Source of the DNA: Janthinobacterium rivuli
GTDB lineage: Bacteria; Pseudomonadota; Gammaproteobacteria; Burkholderiales; Burkholderiaceae_D
Length of the DNA stretch: 64,000 nt
Assembly: GCF_009208735.1 (NCBI RefSeq)
Contig: NZ_WFLJ01000011.1
Coordinates: forward strand, 186,001-250,000
Direction of reading: 5' to 3'
The notes beneath the pieces are model-generated. The model did not search any database and had not been told where the DNA came from. It saw nothing but the letters and a program-made list of their open reading frames with translations. The position numbers and the translations under genes were made by a program. Position 1 is the stretch's first letter. Each line of letters starts with the position of its first letter. This document shows, in pieces, positions 53,941-60,674 of the stretch.

Positions 53941-54050
53941 TGTTCTGCCTTTATTCGATGTCGCCGGCGGCCGGCCGGCTGGTGGGCGCCCACGGGGCGC
54001 GGGCTATTTTCCTTGGTACAGGCTGCGGGCGCTCTTAGGCTAGTATCATC
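53941..54050 (-). repeat. Array spacer C1
   Basis: GC-rich palindromic block with CCGGCGGCCGGCCGG and GGGCGCCCACGGGGCGC near 53961-54001, followed by TTTTCC (GGAAAA in coding direction). Type C also occurs at 54945, 55825, 58661 and 59193. Confidence 0.65.
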
Positions 54051-54440
54051 TTAGCGCGTGGAGACGCCGTGAATGTAAAACCCGTGGTTGCGGATTTCCG
54101 CTTGTGCCGCTCTGGAATCGAGCGCGAAAGGGTTGGATGTCAGGTCCACATTAACCTTCCAACTACGGACTCCAACGTAGTCCGTATCCGGTACTTTGAT
54201 ATTTGCAACCGATGCACCGGCTTCGACCGACAAATACTTCGTCGGGTCGACGTTGCTTTGATAGATATCGATTTTCATGGGGGTGTAAGCATTCTCCAGA
54301 TCGGAGTCGCCCTTAGAAGAGTCGTATTTGAAGCCCTGACACTCCATTTCATATTGAATCGTCCAACGTTTTTCGGTGCTACCATCTTTGTTGCGTGCAG
54401 CATGTTCTGCACCCTTAAACGCTTCGCTTCTTGTAGTCAT
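54051..54440 (-). CDS. Unknown beta-rich protein (129 aa), array gene
   Basis: ATG at 54440 with GAGGAAATT directly before it. Soluble beta-rich (RWTIQYEMECQGFKYDSSKG, YLSVEAGASVANIKVPDTDY). No family recognised. Confidence 0.65.
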   Translation of the reverse strand: MTTRSEAFKGAEHAARNKDGSTEKRWTIQYEMECQGFKYDSSKGDSDLENAYTPMKIDIYQSNVDPTKYLSVEAGASVANIKVPDTDYVGVRSWKVNVDLTSNPFALDSRAAQAEIRNHGFYIHGVSTR

Positions 54441-54531
54441 AATTTCCTCTCTTGCCAGCACCGCGCTGGCCTTCTCATAGCACTAGCCGCGTCTAGCGCG
54501 GCTCTGGAACTGCTATGGGCGATTCTCCTAC
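54441..54531 (-). repeat. Array spacer A2 (double hairpin)
   Basis: Hairpins GCCAGC...GCTGGC and AGCCGCG...CGCGGCT. The outer pair of the second stem is A-T where the others have G-C, a compensated change. Confidence 0.75.
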
Positions 54532-54765
54532 CTAAACAATCGCCTGCCGGACGGATTCAATCAGGTCTCTTAGAGCGCGAGCGCGCGTTGCTTTTTTCTC
54601 GATCTCATTAACATAAATACGAAGGAGAGGCAGTCGCGGTTGCTCTGCAAAGGCCTCGTCGACAAGTTCCTCGGCCCACATAGCGGCCGTATCTGCGTCA
54701 TGTCCCGTTACCTCGCGTAACACCATCATCTCCAATTCGGTAACGAGGCGCTGTAACTCATCCAT
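54532..54765 (-). CDS. Unknown small helical protein (77 aa), array gene
   Basis: ATG at 54765 (GGAAACACAGT upstream). Helical: DELQRLVTELEMMVLREVTG and RIYVNEIEKKATRARALRDL. 17 bases after the gene at 54783, without a spacer. Confidence 0.6.
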   Translation of the reverse strand: MDELQRLVTELEMMVLREVTGHDADTAAMWAEELVDEAFAEQPRLPLLRIYVNEIEKKATRARALRDLIESVRQAIV

Positions 54766-54782
54766 ACTGTGTTTCCGAAATT

Positions 54783-54944
54783 TTACGTGTTGAATATACT
54801 TAGCAAAATGTACAGGCCGCCGCTTGCAAAAAAAGTCCACGCTGCGCCGACTACACCCAGCTTGACACTACAAGACTTCCTCCCGACGTAGAGCCCGCCA
54901 ATTGTTGAGGCTGCTAATGTCAAAATCAAAAATCCGATCGCCAC
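54783..54944 (-). CDS. Small membrane protein (53 aa), array gene
   Basis: GTG at 54944 with AAGGAAATCTC upstream. Two hydrophobic helices (MAIGFLILTLAASTIGGLYV; GAAWTFFASGGLYILLSIF) joined by a basic loop. Encoded as 53 codons. Function unknown. Confidence 0.6.
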   Translation of the reverse strand: MAIGFLILTLAASTIGGLYVGRKSCSVKLGVVGAAWTFFASGGLYILLSIFNT

Positions 54945-55063
54945 GAGATTTCCTTAGTTCCGGCATAGGGCTGAATCGAGTGCATATTTATCCGCTCTCA
55001 AGGCGGCCTTTCAATCCCCGGTTGCCGGCCGGTACGGTGCGCGAGGCAGCGCGGTAATTTCCG
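54945..55063 (-). repeat. Array spacer C2
   Basis: Contains GCCGGCCGGTACGGTGCGCG (type C core, about 55024-55043) and an AT-richer part toward the next gene. Ends with TTTCC (GGAAA in coding direction) after the upstream stop. Confidence 0.55.
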
Positions 55064-55225
55064 TTAGTCGCAGCTGCGGATAGCGTCCTTAATTTTTCGC
55101 TCGGCATCGCTAAGCTTCGCATATGCGTGAGGGAGATTCCCTCCCTTCTCCAGCTCGCCGGCTATTGCTGCTTTGGCCGCTTGCAGATCTCGAAGGGCAC
55201 GCTCCAAATCTCGTTTGATATCCAT
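55064..55225 (-). CDS. Unknown small helical protein (53 aa), array gene
   Basis: ATG at 55225 with AAGGAAAAAT before it. One long charged helix hairpin (DIKRDLERALRDLQAAKAAI, AYAKLSDAERKIKDAI). Likely a small coiled-coil protein. Confidence 0.6.
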   Translation of the reverse strand: MDIKRDLERALRDLQAAKAAIAGELEKGGNLPHAYAKLSDAERKIKDAIRSCD

Positions 55226-55313
55226 ATTTTTCCTTCATTGCCAACACGGCGTTGGCCTTCTCTATGCACTAGGCCGCATCATGTGCGGCCGTAGGTGCTT
55301 GGCGTACGTTTTC
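55226..55313 (-). repeat. Array spacer A3 (double hairpin)
   Basis: Hairpins GCCAAC...GTTGGC and GGCCGCA...TGCGGCC. Both stems differ from A1 by paired changes (G-C to A-T), so pairing is kept. Confidence 0.8.
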
Positions 55314-55517
55314 CTATAAGCCAAACGGCTTTTTTGTACCAGGCTTACCAAGACCCGTCACACCACCTATTTCTTCTCCATCGGTACCCGCCTGTTTAGC
55401 GTTTAAGCAATCCTTCCGAATTTGAATACGAGCTAGGCCGGCAGAGTCTAGATACTTGCAATTTTTCGCGCTTGGTGGCGTCAACGGGCACTTAGTGTAG
55501 CGGTCTGGACAAGACAT
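55314..55517 (-). CDS. Unknown cysteine-containing protein (67 aa), array gene
   Basis: ATG at 55517 with AAGGAAATTCT upstream. Four cysteines (MSCPDRYTKCPLTPPSAKNC, RKDCLNAKQ) suggest metal binding. C-terminal Gly/Lys-rich tail. Function unknown. Confidence 0.6.
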   Translation of the reverse strand: MSCPDRYTKCPLTPPSAKNCKYLDSAGLARIQIRKDCLNAKQAGTDGEEIGGVTGLGKPGTKKPFGL

Positions 55518-55533
55518 AGAATTTCCTTGATGA

Positions 55534-55824
55534 CTACCAGCTGACTGTAATTGACCGGTTAAGGTACTTGCTAATGCCGGTCCCAGTTGGTTTGTTACTT
55601 ACGTCGTTCACAAAGTACCCCAACGCTTGAAGCTCCAAGATTAACTGAGGGAGCTTGACCGCCCCCCCATAACCCTCAAAAAACGTAGAGTTCTTTCCTT
55701 GCAGAGCTTCGCTTTCGATCTTCGCCAAGGCATCATTCAAGGCGGAAAGCACTCCCTGCACAATGGCGTTACGGGCTTTAAGTGTGAGAGCGTTTGCTTC
55801 CACTGCGGACATAAAGTGTGACAT
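55534..55824 (-). CDS. Unknown protein (96 aa), array gene
   Basis: ATG at 55824 with GGAAAAATTTTA before it. Soluble alpha/beta protein: helix ALTLKARNAIVQGVLSALND and a C-terminal KYLNRSITVSW. 16 bases from the next gene, no spacer. Confidence 0.6.
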   Translation of the reverse strand: MSHFMSAVEANALTLKARNAIVQGVLSALNDALAKIESEALQGKNSTFFEGYGGAVKLPQLILELQALGYFVNDVSNKPTGTGISKYLNRSITVSW

Positions 55825-55961
55825 TAAAATTTTTCCATTCCGGCAGCCGGCCGTCGCAGGCGCATGTGGCGCTTTCCTCGTAGCCGGCACCATGCCGACC
55901 CTCTCACTGGAATTGCCGGCTCATGGCCGGCGTGGGTAATGCTGGGCGTTTTCCTTGGTGA
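55825..55961 (-). repeat. Array spacer C3
   Basis: Contains GCCGGCTCATGGCCGGC (a hairpin, about 55915-55931), GGCAGCCGGCCGTC, and TGCTGGGCGTTTTCC. The last is shared with type A, so spacer ends are exchanged between types. Confidence 0.65.
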
Positions 55962-56276
55962 TTAGGCTAACCGTCGAACTCGACGCTTGACTTTCAATGC
56001 TTCGAGGATCCCACCATCGAAGTAGTAGTGAACGCACTCCTTGAAATATCGAGCGTTATCGACCGATTCGAATTCCAGAATTACGGAGCCGTTGTCATCG
56101 AAGAGGTCATTGGTGATCCCAGAGATACTTTTAAACCCTTCGAGTGCAACCTTGAGGCCTCGGAGCATCCCTGCGATCTCGTCACGATCCCCTTGTGGTA
56201 CGTCGTCCATGTTGATCGAGAGCTTTGGCAAGTAGTCTTTACCAGGTGGAGCGAAATCTTCTTTAATCTTCATCAT
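55962..56276 (-). CDS. Unknown protein (104 aa), array gene
   Basis: Starts at 56276 behind AAGGAAAACAG (a second ATG at 56273). Acidic soluble protein (LSINMDDVPQGDRDEIAGML, DLFDDNGSVILEFESVDNAR). Ends in a basic KVKRRVRRLA tail. Confidence 0.6.
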   Translation of the reverse strand: MMKIKEDFAPPGKDYLPKLSINMDDVPQGDRDEIAGMLRGLKVALEGFKSISGITNDLFDDNGSVILEFESVDNARYFKECVHYYFDGGILEALKVKRRVRRLA

Positions 56277-56297
56277 CTGTTTTCCTTGAGATTTCGA

Positions 56298-56876
56298 TCA
56301 AATATTTATAGGCGCGAGCGATGACACTGTCGATTCGCGTAGCAAAACGTAATGGACGCCGTTATCGCACCTCCCTGAGTGGCAACTTGCAGGCATATGA
56401 CCATAGATCATCCAGACGCCAAGAGCACCTAACCGGAAATTGCGTTGATTCAACGTCATGACGTCGAGAACAGAGTTGAGCGCATCCCACGCTTTGGTAG
56501 TTTGCGGTGGCATTTGCTTCCCGGCTTCCCCTAACAGAAATTGAATCCGTAACCTGGCCTCATCACTCTGATCGGCAATCGTCGTTTCAAGGTTGATGGT
56601 GTAGCGTGGGTCCGCATTGACTTCAACCCTATAGATTGCACCGCCTGGCCTGTAGTAACAGCGAGCAACTTCATGTTCCTGCGTCAGATAAATGCCGCGC
56701 CCAAAGATAGGATTGGACGCGCAGCGCCGGTATTCAAATTGCGTAAACAGTTCGCTGCTGCCGTGATAGAACTGTCGAGGGAAATCACAGATGCTGTGCA
56801 TGCTATTGGTCGGAGTCACGCTATCGTTTTCCGTGGTCAGTATTCGTTGCCCCCTGCGATACGCACATCGCACCAC
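56298..56876 (-). CDS. ADP-ribosyltransferase-like protein (up to 192 aa), array gene
   Basis: The core reads FYHGSSELFTQFEYRR, FGRGIYLTQEHEVARCYY and GGAIYRVEVNADPRY, then helices. The H in YHGS and the Y in GIYLT fit the first two residues of the H-Y-E triad of diphtheria-toxin/PARP-type ADP-ribosyltransferases. The third residue may be the Glu in LLREST near the end. The start is unsure: GTG at 56876, GTG at 56819 behind GGAAAAC, or ATG at 56801. It could be an effector or toxin. Confidence 0.55.
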   Translation of the reverse strand: MVRCAYRRGQRILTTENDSVTPTNSMHSICDFPRQFYHGSSELFTQFEYRRCASNPIFGRGIYLTQEHEVARCYYRPGGAIYRVEVNADPRYTINLETTIADQSDEARLRIQFLLGEAGKQMPPQTTKAWDALNSVLDVMTLNQRNFRLGALGVWMIYGHMPASCHSGRCDNGVHYVLLRESTVSSLAPINI

Positions 56877-56893
56877 ACTATCTAGAAAACGGG

Positions 56894-57136
56894 TTAGTAC
56901 GGATTGTCCTCGCGCATGCGCTCACGGCAGCGTTGTAAAGCTCTGATGAGAATATCGAGTTGAGACTGGCGCGTGGCAAGGGGATGCTCCGCTACAGCAG
57001 ATCTTAAAATATCATGATGATCAATCCAGAACAGGCCATTGGTCTCGAGGAATTTCTGATACTCGTCATCTGACATCCTGGCCATGGTAGGGATATCTAC
57101 CGCTTCGATCTCGATGGTGCCTTTGTAGGTCGACAT
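56894..57136 (-). CDS. Unknown small protein (80 aa), array gene
   Basis: ATG at 57136 with AAGGACATT upstream. Helical soluble protein (MARMSDDEYQKFLETNGLFW, SQLDILIRALQRCRERM). 17 bases before the ADP-ribosyltransferase-like gene, so it may be a partner such as an immunity protein. Confidence 0.6.
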   Translation of the reverse strand: MSTYKGTIEIEAVDIPTMARMSDDEYQKFLETNGLFWIDHHDILRSAVAEHPLATRQSQLDILIRALQRCRERMREDNPY

Positions 57137-57271
57137 AATGTCCTTGGTTGAGTGTTTAAGAATCGAGGAGAGTGATAGGATTTTCTCGCTGGCCTACACC
57201 GCGCTGGTCTTCTCGATGCACCCGGCCGCGTCTTGCGCGGCCGTGGATGCTGCTGGGGTGCGTTTTCCTTG
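57137..57271 (-). repeat. Array spacer A4 (double hairpin)
   Basis: Second hairpin GGCCGCG...CGCGGCC is perfect; the first (GGCCTAC...GCTGGTC) has mismatches. Flanks GTGCGTTTTCCTT and TTTTCTCGCTGG agree with the other type A copies. Confidence 0.75.
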
Positions 57272-57664
57272 CTAGCTTTTGAACCATTGAGAAGTTTGGT
57301 CTTGAGAGCTGAACTTCGTCTCAAAAGAAGTCACATCGGATGGTTGAATACTGACCTGCAATGTAGTCATGCCGTGATCTCGCAGCCAAGCAAAGCGATG
57401 TCGGCCGTTACTAAACCGCACAAAGCCGTCGACGATGCACACTTCCGGCATCTCCACATGGCTCGCTGAAATTATCCATTTCCCAAAATTTTCGTACTTC
57501 CCAGGCATTGCACTATCACCGCCAGCTCCAATGTATTCATTCTTGCTGCGCTGCCATTCGCGCTCCAGTTTGGCGACGGACACCCAAACGGGAACATCCC
57601 CAGACTGTGGAAGCGCTATCGTCCATTCAATTTTCATTAAACATCTGGATTCACTTTCACCCAT
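57272..57664 (-). CDS. ParB-like-fold protein (130 aa), array gene
   Basis: ATG at 57664 with GGAAAGTT upstream; ATG 57637 is another option. The part VDGFVRFSNGRHRFAWLRDHG resembles the nucleotide-binding GxxR motif of ParB/Srx-fold domains. The N-terminal part is beta-rich. A single-domain ParB-like protein without a DNA-binding helix-turn-helix. Confidence 0.5.
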   Translation of the reverse strand: MGESESRCLMKIEWTIALPQSGDVPVWVSVAKLEREWQRSKNEYIGAGGDSAMPGKYENFGKWIISASHVEMPEVCIVDGFVRFSNGRHRFAWLRDHGMTTLQVSIQPSDVTSFETKFSSQDQTSQWFKS

Positions 57665-57694
57665 AACTTTCCAATATCTTTTTATGTGAAAAAT

Positions 57695-57793
57695 TTAGCG
57701 CTTACGGGAAAGCAGTAAGCCCTCAACTAACAAGGTATCGTTCCAGTGTTTGAGGTTTGTCTCGGCTGTAGCCAGGCTCTCCAGGGTGTACAT
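57695..57793 (-). pseudogene. Truncated copy of the 118-residue array gene
   Basis: Encodes MYTLESLATAETNLKHWND and 13 unrelated residues before a TAA. The first 19 residues match the gene at 53216-53572, and the spacer upstream (B2) matches spacer B1. The gene was duplicated with its spacer and then cut short. Confidence 0.7.
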
Positions 57794-57897
57794 TATATCG
57801 GGCTCCTTAGTTGATCGCGGCTTGGTCACGTCGTCCCTTCAAGTCCACCTCGGCGCTGCGCAGGCCAAGGCCATTACTTTCCTATCGATTTCAGGTC
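57794..57897 (-). repeat. Array spacer B2
   Basis: Second copy of the type B spacer (see 53573-53679), shared over most of its length. Confidence 0.75.
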
Positions 57898-58098
57898 TCA
57901 AATTTTGTGCTTACATTTCGGCTTCGTCAGGGGTTTCTCTGGTACCTTCGAGTCAAGCTCATAGTAGCCCTGCTCAACGAGATAGTCCGCGTATTCCTTT
58001 GGAACTCGTTGGAGGCCACATTCTGCACAGCATTCTCCTGCCATGGTATTCAGGAAAGATGCACATTCCAACAACTCACCCGTGCACGGTGCATTCAT
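57898..58098 (-). CDS. Small cysteine-rich protein (66 aa), array gene
   Basis: ATG at 58098 with GAGGAGAAATT before it. Six cysteines (MNAPCTGELLEC, GECCAECGLQ, KPKCKHKI) suggest a zinc-binding fold. Function unknown. Confidence 0.65.
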   Translation of the reverse strand: MNAPCTGELLECASFLNTMAGECCAECGLQRVPKEYADYLVEQGYYELDSKVPEKPLTKPKCKHKI

Positions 58099-58312
58099 AA
58101 TTTCTCCTCGCTGGCCAGCACGGTACTGACCTTCTCATTACGCCAGGCCGCGTCGTGCGCGGCCGTGGGTGCTGCTGTGGGACGCACCTGAGGGCGTTTT
58201 CCTTGTGAACCAGACACTGATGGATACGCGATTGTCCGCGCGCTTTAAAACTTGGCCTGCCTAAAACATCAAGCACCACCAAGAAGCATTTACTTGAGCG
58301 GCTAATTCGTCT
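58099..58312 (-). repeat. Array spacer A5 (double hairpin) plus unique stretch
   Basis: Hairpins GGCCAGCACGGTACTGACC (imperfect) and GGCCGCG...CGCGGCC (perfect), ending CGTTTTCCTTG at about 58203. The following 110 bases to the next gene are unique and show no gene. Confidence 0.7.
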
Positions 58313-58660
58313 TTACCAGGGCTTATCTGGACAAGAAATTTCGATTTTTTGCTCAACAAATTTTGGCAATTGCAGTCCAGATTTTTCTGAAAGCGAAAAA
58401 TCCGTTCGTACAATCTTCATGCATTTGTTTTCAATGGATTTGAGCACCGCTGTTCCATGCCAAACTTCGCTAGTTACGAGCTTGCCATCAGGCTTTATGC
58501 CTGCAACATAAGGTACAACTTTAATAGCCGACCCTACCATTTCCACATAGCCTGGGAAGCCATCTTTTACAACCTTTGGGATGGCGGTACGCGACGGCGT
58601 TTGAGCAAACGCGCACGTATTCAACAAGTCTGCAATCTGAACGAAACAGAGCTTTTTCAT
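58313..58660 (-). CDS. Unknown exported protein (115 aa), array gene
   Basis: ATG at 58660 (AGGAT upstream). Signal peptide about 1-20 (MKKLCFVQIADLLNTCAFA). The mature part is beta-rich (GYVEMVGSAIKVVPYVAGIK, SEVWHGTAVLKSIENKCMKI). Periplasmic; function unknown. Confidence 0.6.
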   Translation of the reverse strand: MKKLCFVQIADLLNTCAFAQTPSRTAIPKVVKDGFPGYVEMVGSAIKVVPYVAGIKPDGKLVTSEVWHGTAVLKSIENKCMKIVRTDFSLSEKSGLQLPKFVEQKIEISCPDKPW

Positions 58661-58764
58661 GTTTATCCTATTTTGCATGGCTACCGGCCAGCTATCGGGC
58701 GCACCAGGGCGCGTGTTTGTTCAAGCGTTTAAAACGCGTGCAGCCTGGCGGCGAATACGCCCGG
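58661..58764 (-). repeat. Array spacer C4
   Basis: Contains CTACCGGCCAGCTATCGGGC and GCACCAGGGCGCG, a weak copy of the type C core. Confidence 0.5.
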
Positions 58765-58965
58765 CTACGCGCTTCGGGGTCTGGCCGACCATGCGCCAGT
58801 CGTCATATACCAGGCGATGACAAGAGCGGCCGTCGCGGTGTCCGGCGCTGCGATCACGGCGTCCAATTCGGTGCTAACATCGGCCCACCATTGCGCGCCC
58901 TGTTCTTCGCCCATGGCCGGATGTACGGCACGATGATAGATTTCAATTGTCTGGTCCTGGCGCAT
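58765..58965 (-). CDS. Unknown small protein (66 aa), array gene
   Basis: ATG at 58965 with GGAAAAGATC upstream. Helical (EEQGAQWWADVSTELDAVIA, TATAALVIAWYMTTG). 14 bases after the preceding gene's stop at 58980. Confidence 0.55.
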   Translation of the reverse strand: MRQDQTIEIYHRAVHPAMGEEQGAQWWADVSTELDAVIAAPDTATAALVIAWYMTTGAWSARPRSA

Positions 58966-58979
58966 GATCTTTTCCGTGG

Positions 58980-59192
58980 TCAAGGTTGGGGAACGTTCGG
59001 GATCTCCAACCACTCGTCTTGGCCGGTACGCCGGGACCACATAGTTCCGTCATCGCACAGTGCGAAAACCTGCACATCGACCGATTCCACTCGATACACC
59101 TGATCGATAATGGGGCGTTGAACAGGTGCCATTTGAATAACCTTGCGCGTCTTCTTAGTACGGTACTTCTCTTCAGGGATATCGCCTTGCAT
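58980..59192 (-). CDS. Unknown small beta-rich protein (70 aa), first array gene
   Basis: ATG at 59192 with GAGAGAAATA upstream. Contains VDVQVFALCDDGTMWSRRTG, a pattern similar to a single beta-propeller-like repeat (DGTxW). First gene of the array in transcription order. Confidence 0.55.
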   Translation of the reverse strand: MQGDIPEEKYRTKKTRKVIQMAPVQRPIIDQVYRVESVDVQVFALCDDGTMWSRRTGQDEWLEIPNVPQP

Positions 59193-59260
59193 TATTTCTC
59201 TCGTTGTTCGGCTTCCGGCCGGGGCGGGCGCCGGGGCGGCGCTAGTTTATATTCCTCGGT
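59193..59260 (-). repeat. Array spacer C5
   Basis: CTTCCGGCCGGGGCGGGCGC and GGGGCGGCGC, followed by TTTATATTCC. Upstream border of the array. Confidence 0.5.
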
Positions 59261-59516
59261 GCCGATACCGGTCGGCTGTCGGACGCCAGCAGAGCGCATT
59301 TTCTGGGTTAAGTTTGTTAATCTGCTCGGGGTTGCTTCTTCGCTTCCGCGAGCACTTCGGAACCAGCTTTCGAAAGCTCATCGCCATCGAGCAGACCACG
59401 CCTCCGCAATACCGTCGCCGTCGCGTAGCCGAAAATGCAAACGGGCCCATCACTTGACTTGTGGACAGGTGAAGGACTTGCGCCGTTGGCCGCTGGGCCA
59501 GTAGCCGGTGTAGCTC
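59261..59516 (-). other. Remnant frame without a start
   Basis: A minus-strand frame encodes about 65 residues (PVCIFGYATATVLRRRGLLD, then GDELSKAGSEVLAEAKKQ) and ends with TAA. It looks like real protein, but has no usable start codon after the upstream stop, so it is probably decayed or uses an unusual start. Confidence 0.35.
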
Positions 59517-60674
59517 CTATTTAAGCTCCCAATAATCTGCCTTTTGTATTACGAAAGCACGCTTTTGAGGCGCTTCGTTATGCATGACCAGGCTATGCAT
59601 GTCGTTTAGCACAGCCACTTCGGCACTTACAAACGCGTGTCCCAAGGCTGTCAAATTCGTAGTGCTGACGTCAATGGTGTCGATGTTTTTGACAATGACG
59701 ACTGGCGGGCGCAGTCCGGCTCTATCCTGCCCAGGGGCGATCTTTTTCGACCATCTCAACGCTTGGTCGCCATCGGACACGTAGAGCGAAACCCGATCGG
59801 CAATCGACGTGAACATCCCTGCGTCCTTCTTGAAACGTGAGGTATCCACATCGGGGGCAGCCAAGATGATTTGCCCGAAGCGCAAACCGTTCCGGATTGC
59901 CTGCTGCATCTTCGGACGATACATTGCCCCCAGGAGCGCGTAGTTACCCATGCTGTGGGCAATAAGATGGACCTTAGTGGCATGCGATTGCTCTGCAACC
60001 TGGAGAATGAAGTCGGCAATGCTGTCCTCGCTCAGATTGGCCATATCCTTGTCGATGAGGTACTTGAACAGACCCCCTTGCGACGGCCAGCTGAAAAACG
60101 CCGTGGTCGGAATCTTCAATTGATAGCCAATGCTGGCCGCGCGTTGCGCAGCTTCCTTATAGGTCGTGTTAAACCCGTGTAGATAAATCAGAACGTGGCG
60201 CTCATCCGGCCCTTGGCTCATCACTTCTTTTCTAATCTCGGCAGCGAGTGTTTCTGCGCTAACGCTGTTCGGCTTGGTTAGCCGCAGCTTAGCTTCCGAA
60301 GTACGGAACAGCCGCGCGAAAAATCCCATGCTGGCCTGTTTTTCAAGATAATCGGCGGGAATCTCAGCGTACAGGCTGCCATAGTGGACTGCTTTATTGT
60401 CCCATTTTGCCGAGTAGTCGACGACCTGGCCCTGAGCGGTGACCGGGACTCGATTGGTCGCATACCAGAGCTTGTAAAAGTAGGGTGAACCGGCAGTTGC
60501 CGGACCGGCCTCAACAGGGGGGACGGTGACAGGTACGGGCGGCGGCGGTGGCTGCATTTCCACCGGGGATGGCGCGGGTGGTGGCGGTGGCGGAGGCGCT
60601 ACTATGGTGGTGCAACCGGCGATCGCGAAAACGACAACGACGCAGCATTTACGCAGCGCGAATGCATGTTTCAT
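59517..60674 (-). CDS. DUF900-type alpha/beta-hydrolase lipoprotein
   Basis: A 385-residue protein with lipobox IAGC (Cys21) and a proline-rich region (27-55). Its alpha/beta-hydrolase domain of the DUF900 family has YATNRVP, the oxyanion region IYLHGFNTTYKEAAQRAA, nucleophile S241 in AHSMG, an Asp at 275 or 277, and H346 (LGHAFV). A probable cell-envelope esterase or lipase. Its substrate, and any link to the array downstream, are unknown. Confidence 0.85.
   Translation of the reverse strand: MKHAFALRKCCVVVVFAIAGCTTIVAPPPPPPPAPSPVEMQPPPPPVPVTVPPVEAGPATAGSPYFYKLWYATNRVPVTAQGQVVDYSAKWDNKAVHYGSLYAEIPADYLEKQASMGFFARLFRTSEAKLRLTKPNSVSAETLAAEIRKEVMSQGPDERHVLIYLHGFNTTYKEAAQRAASIGYQLKIPTTAFFSWPSQGGLFKYLIDKDMANLSEDSIADFILQVAEQSHATKVHLIAHSMGNYALLGAMYRPKMQQAIRNGLRFGQIILAAPDVDTSRFKKDAGMFTSIADRVSLYVSDGDQALRWSKKIAPGQDRAGLRPPVVIVKNIDTIDVSTTNLTALGHAFVSAEVAVLNDMHSLVMHNEAPQKRAFVIQKADYWELK

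Noticed and set aside
53096..58200. Type A spacers as coding sequence (a peptide like TAAHDAAWxNEKASAVLASEE in one frame)
   Set aside because: The frame is interrupted by stop codons in copies A3 and A4, while the hairpin pairing is kept by paired changes, so structure and not peptide seems selected.
53096..59260. Integron cassette array with attC sites
   Set aside because: The spacers form hairpins, but I find no GTTRRRY/RYYYAAC core pair at their ends and no integrase gene in the window.
53096..59260. CRISPR array
   Set aside because: The repeats are far apart, differ in type and flank open reading frames; there are no short regular spacers and no cas genes.
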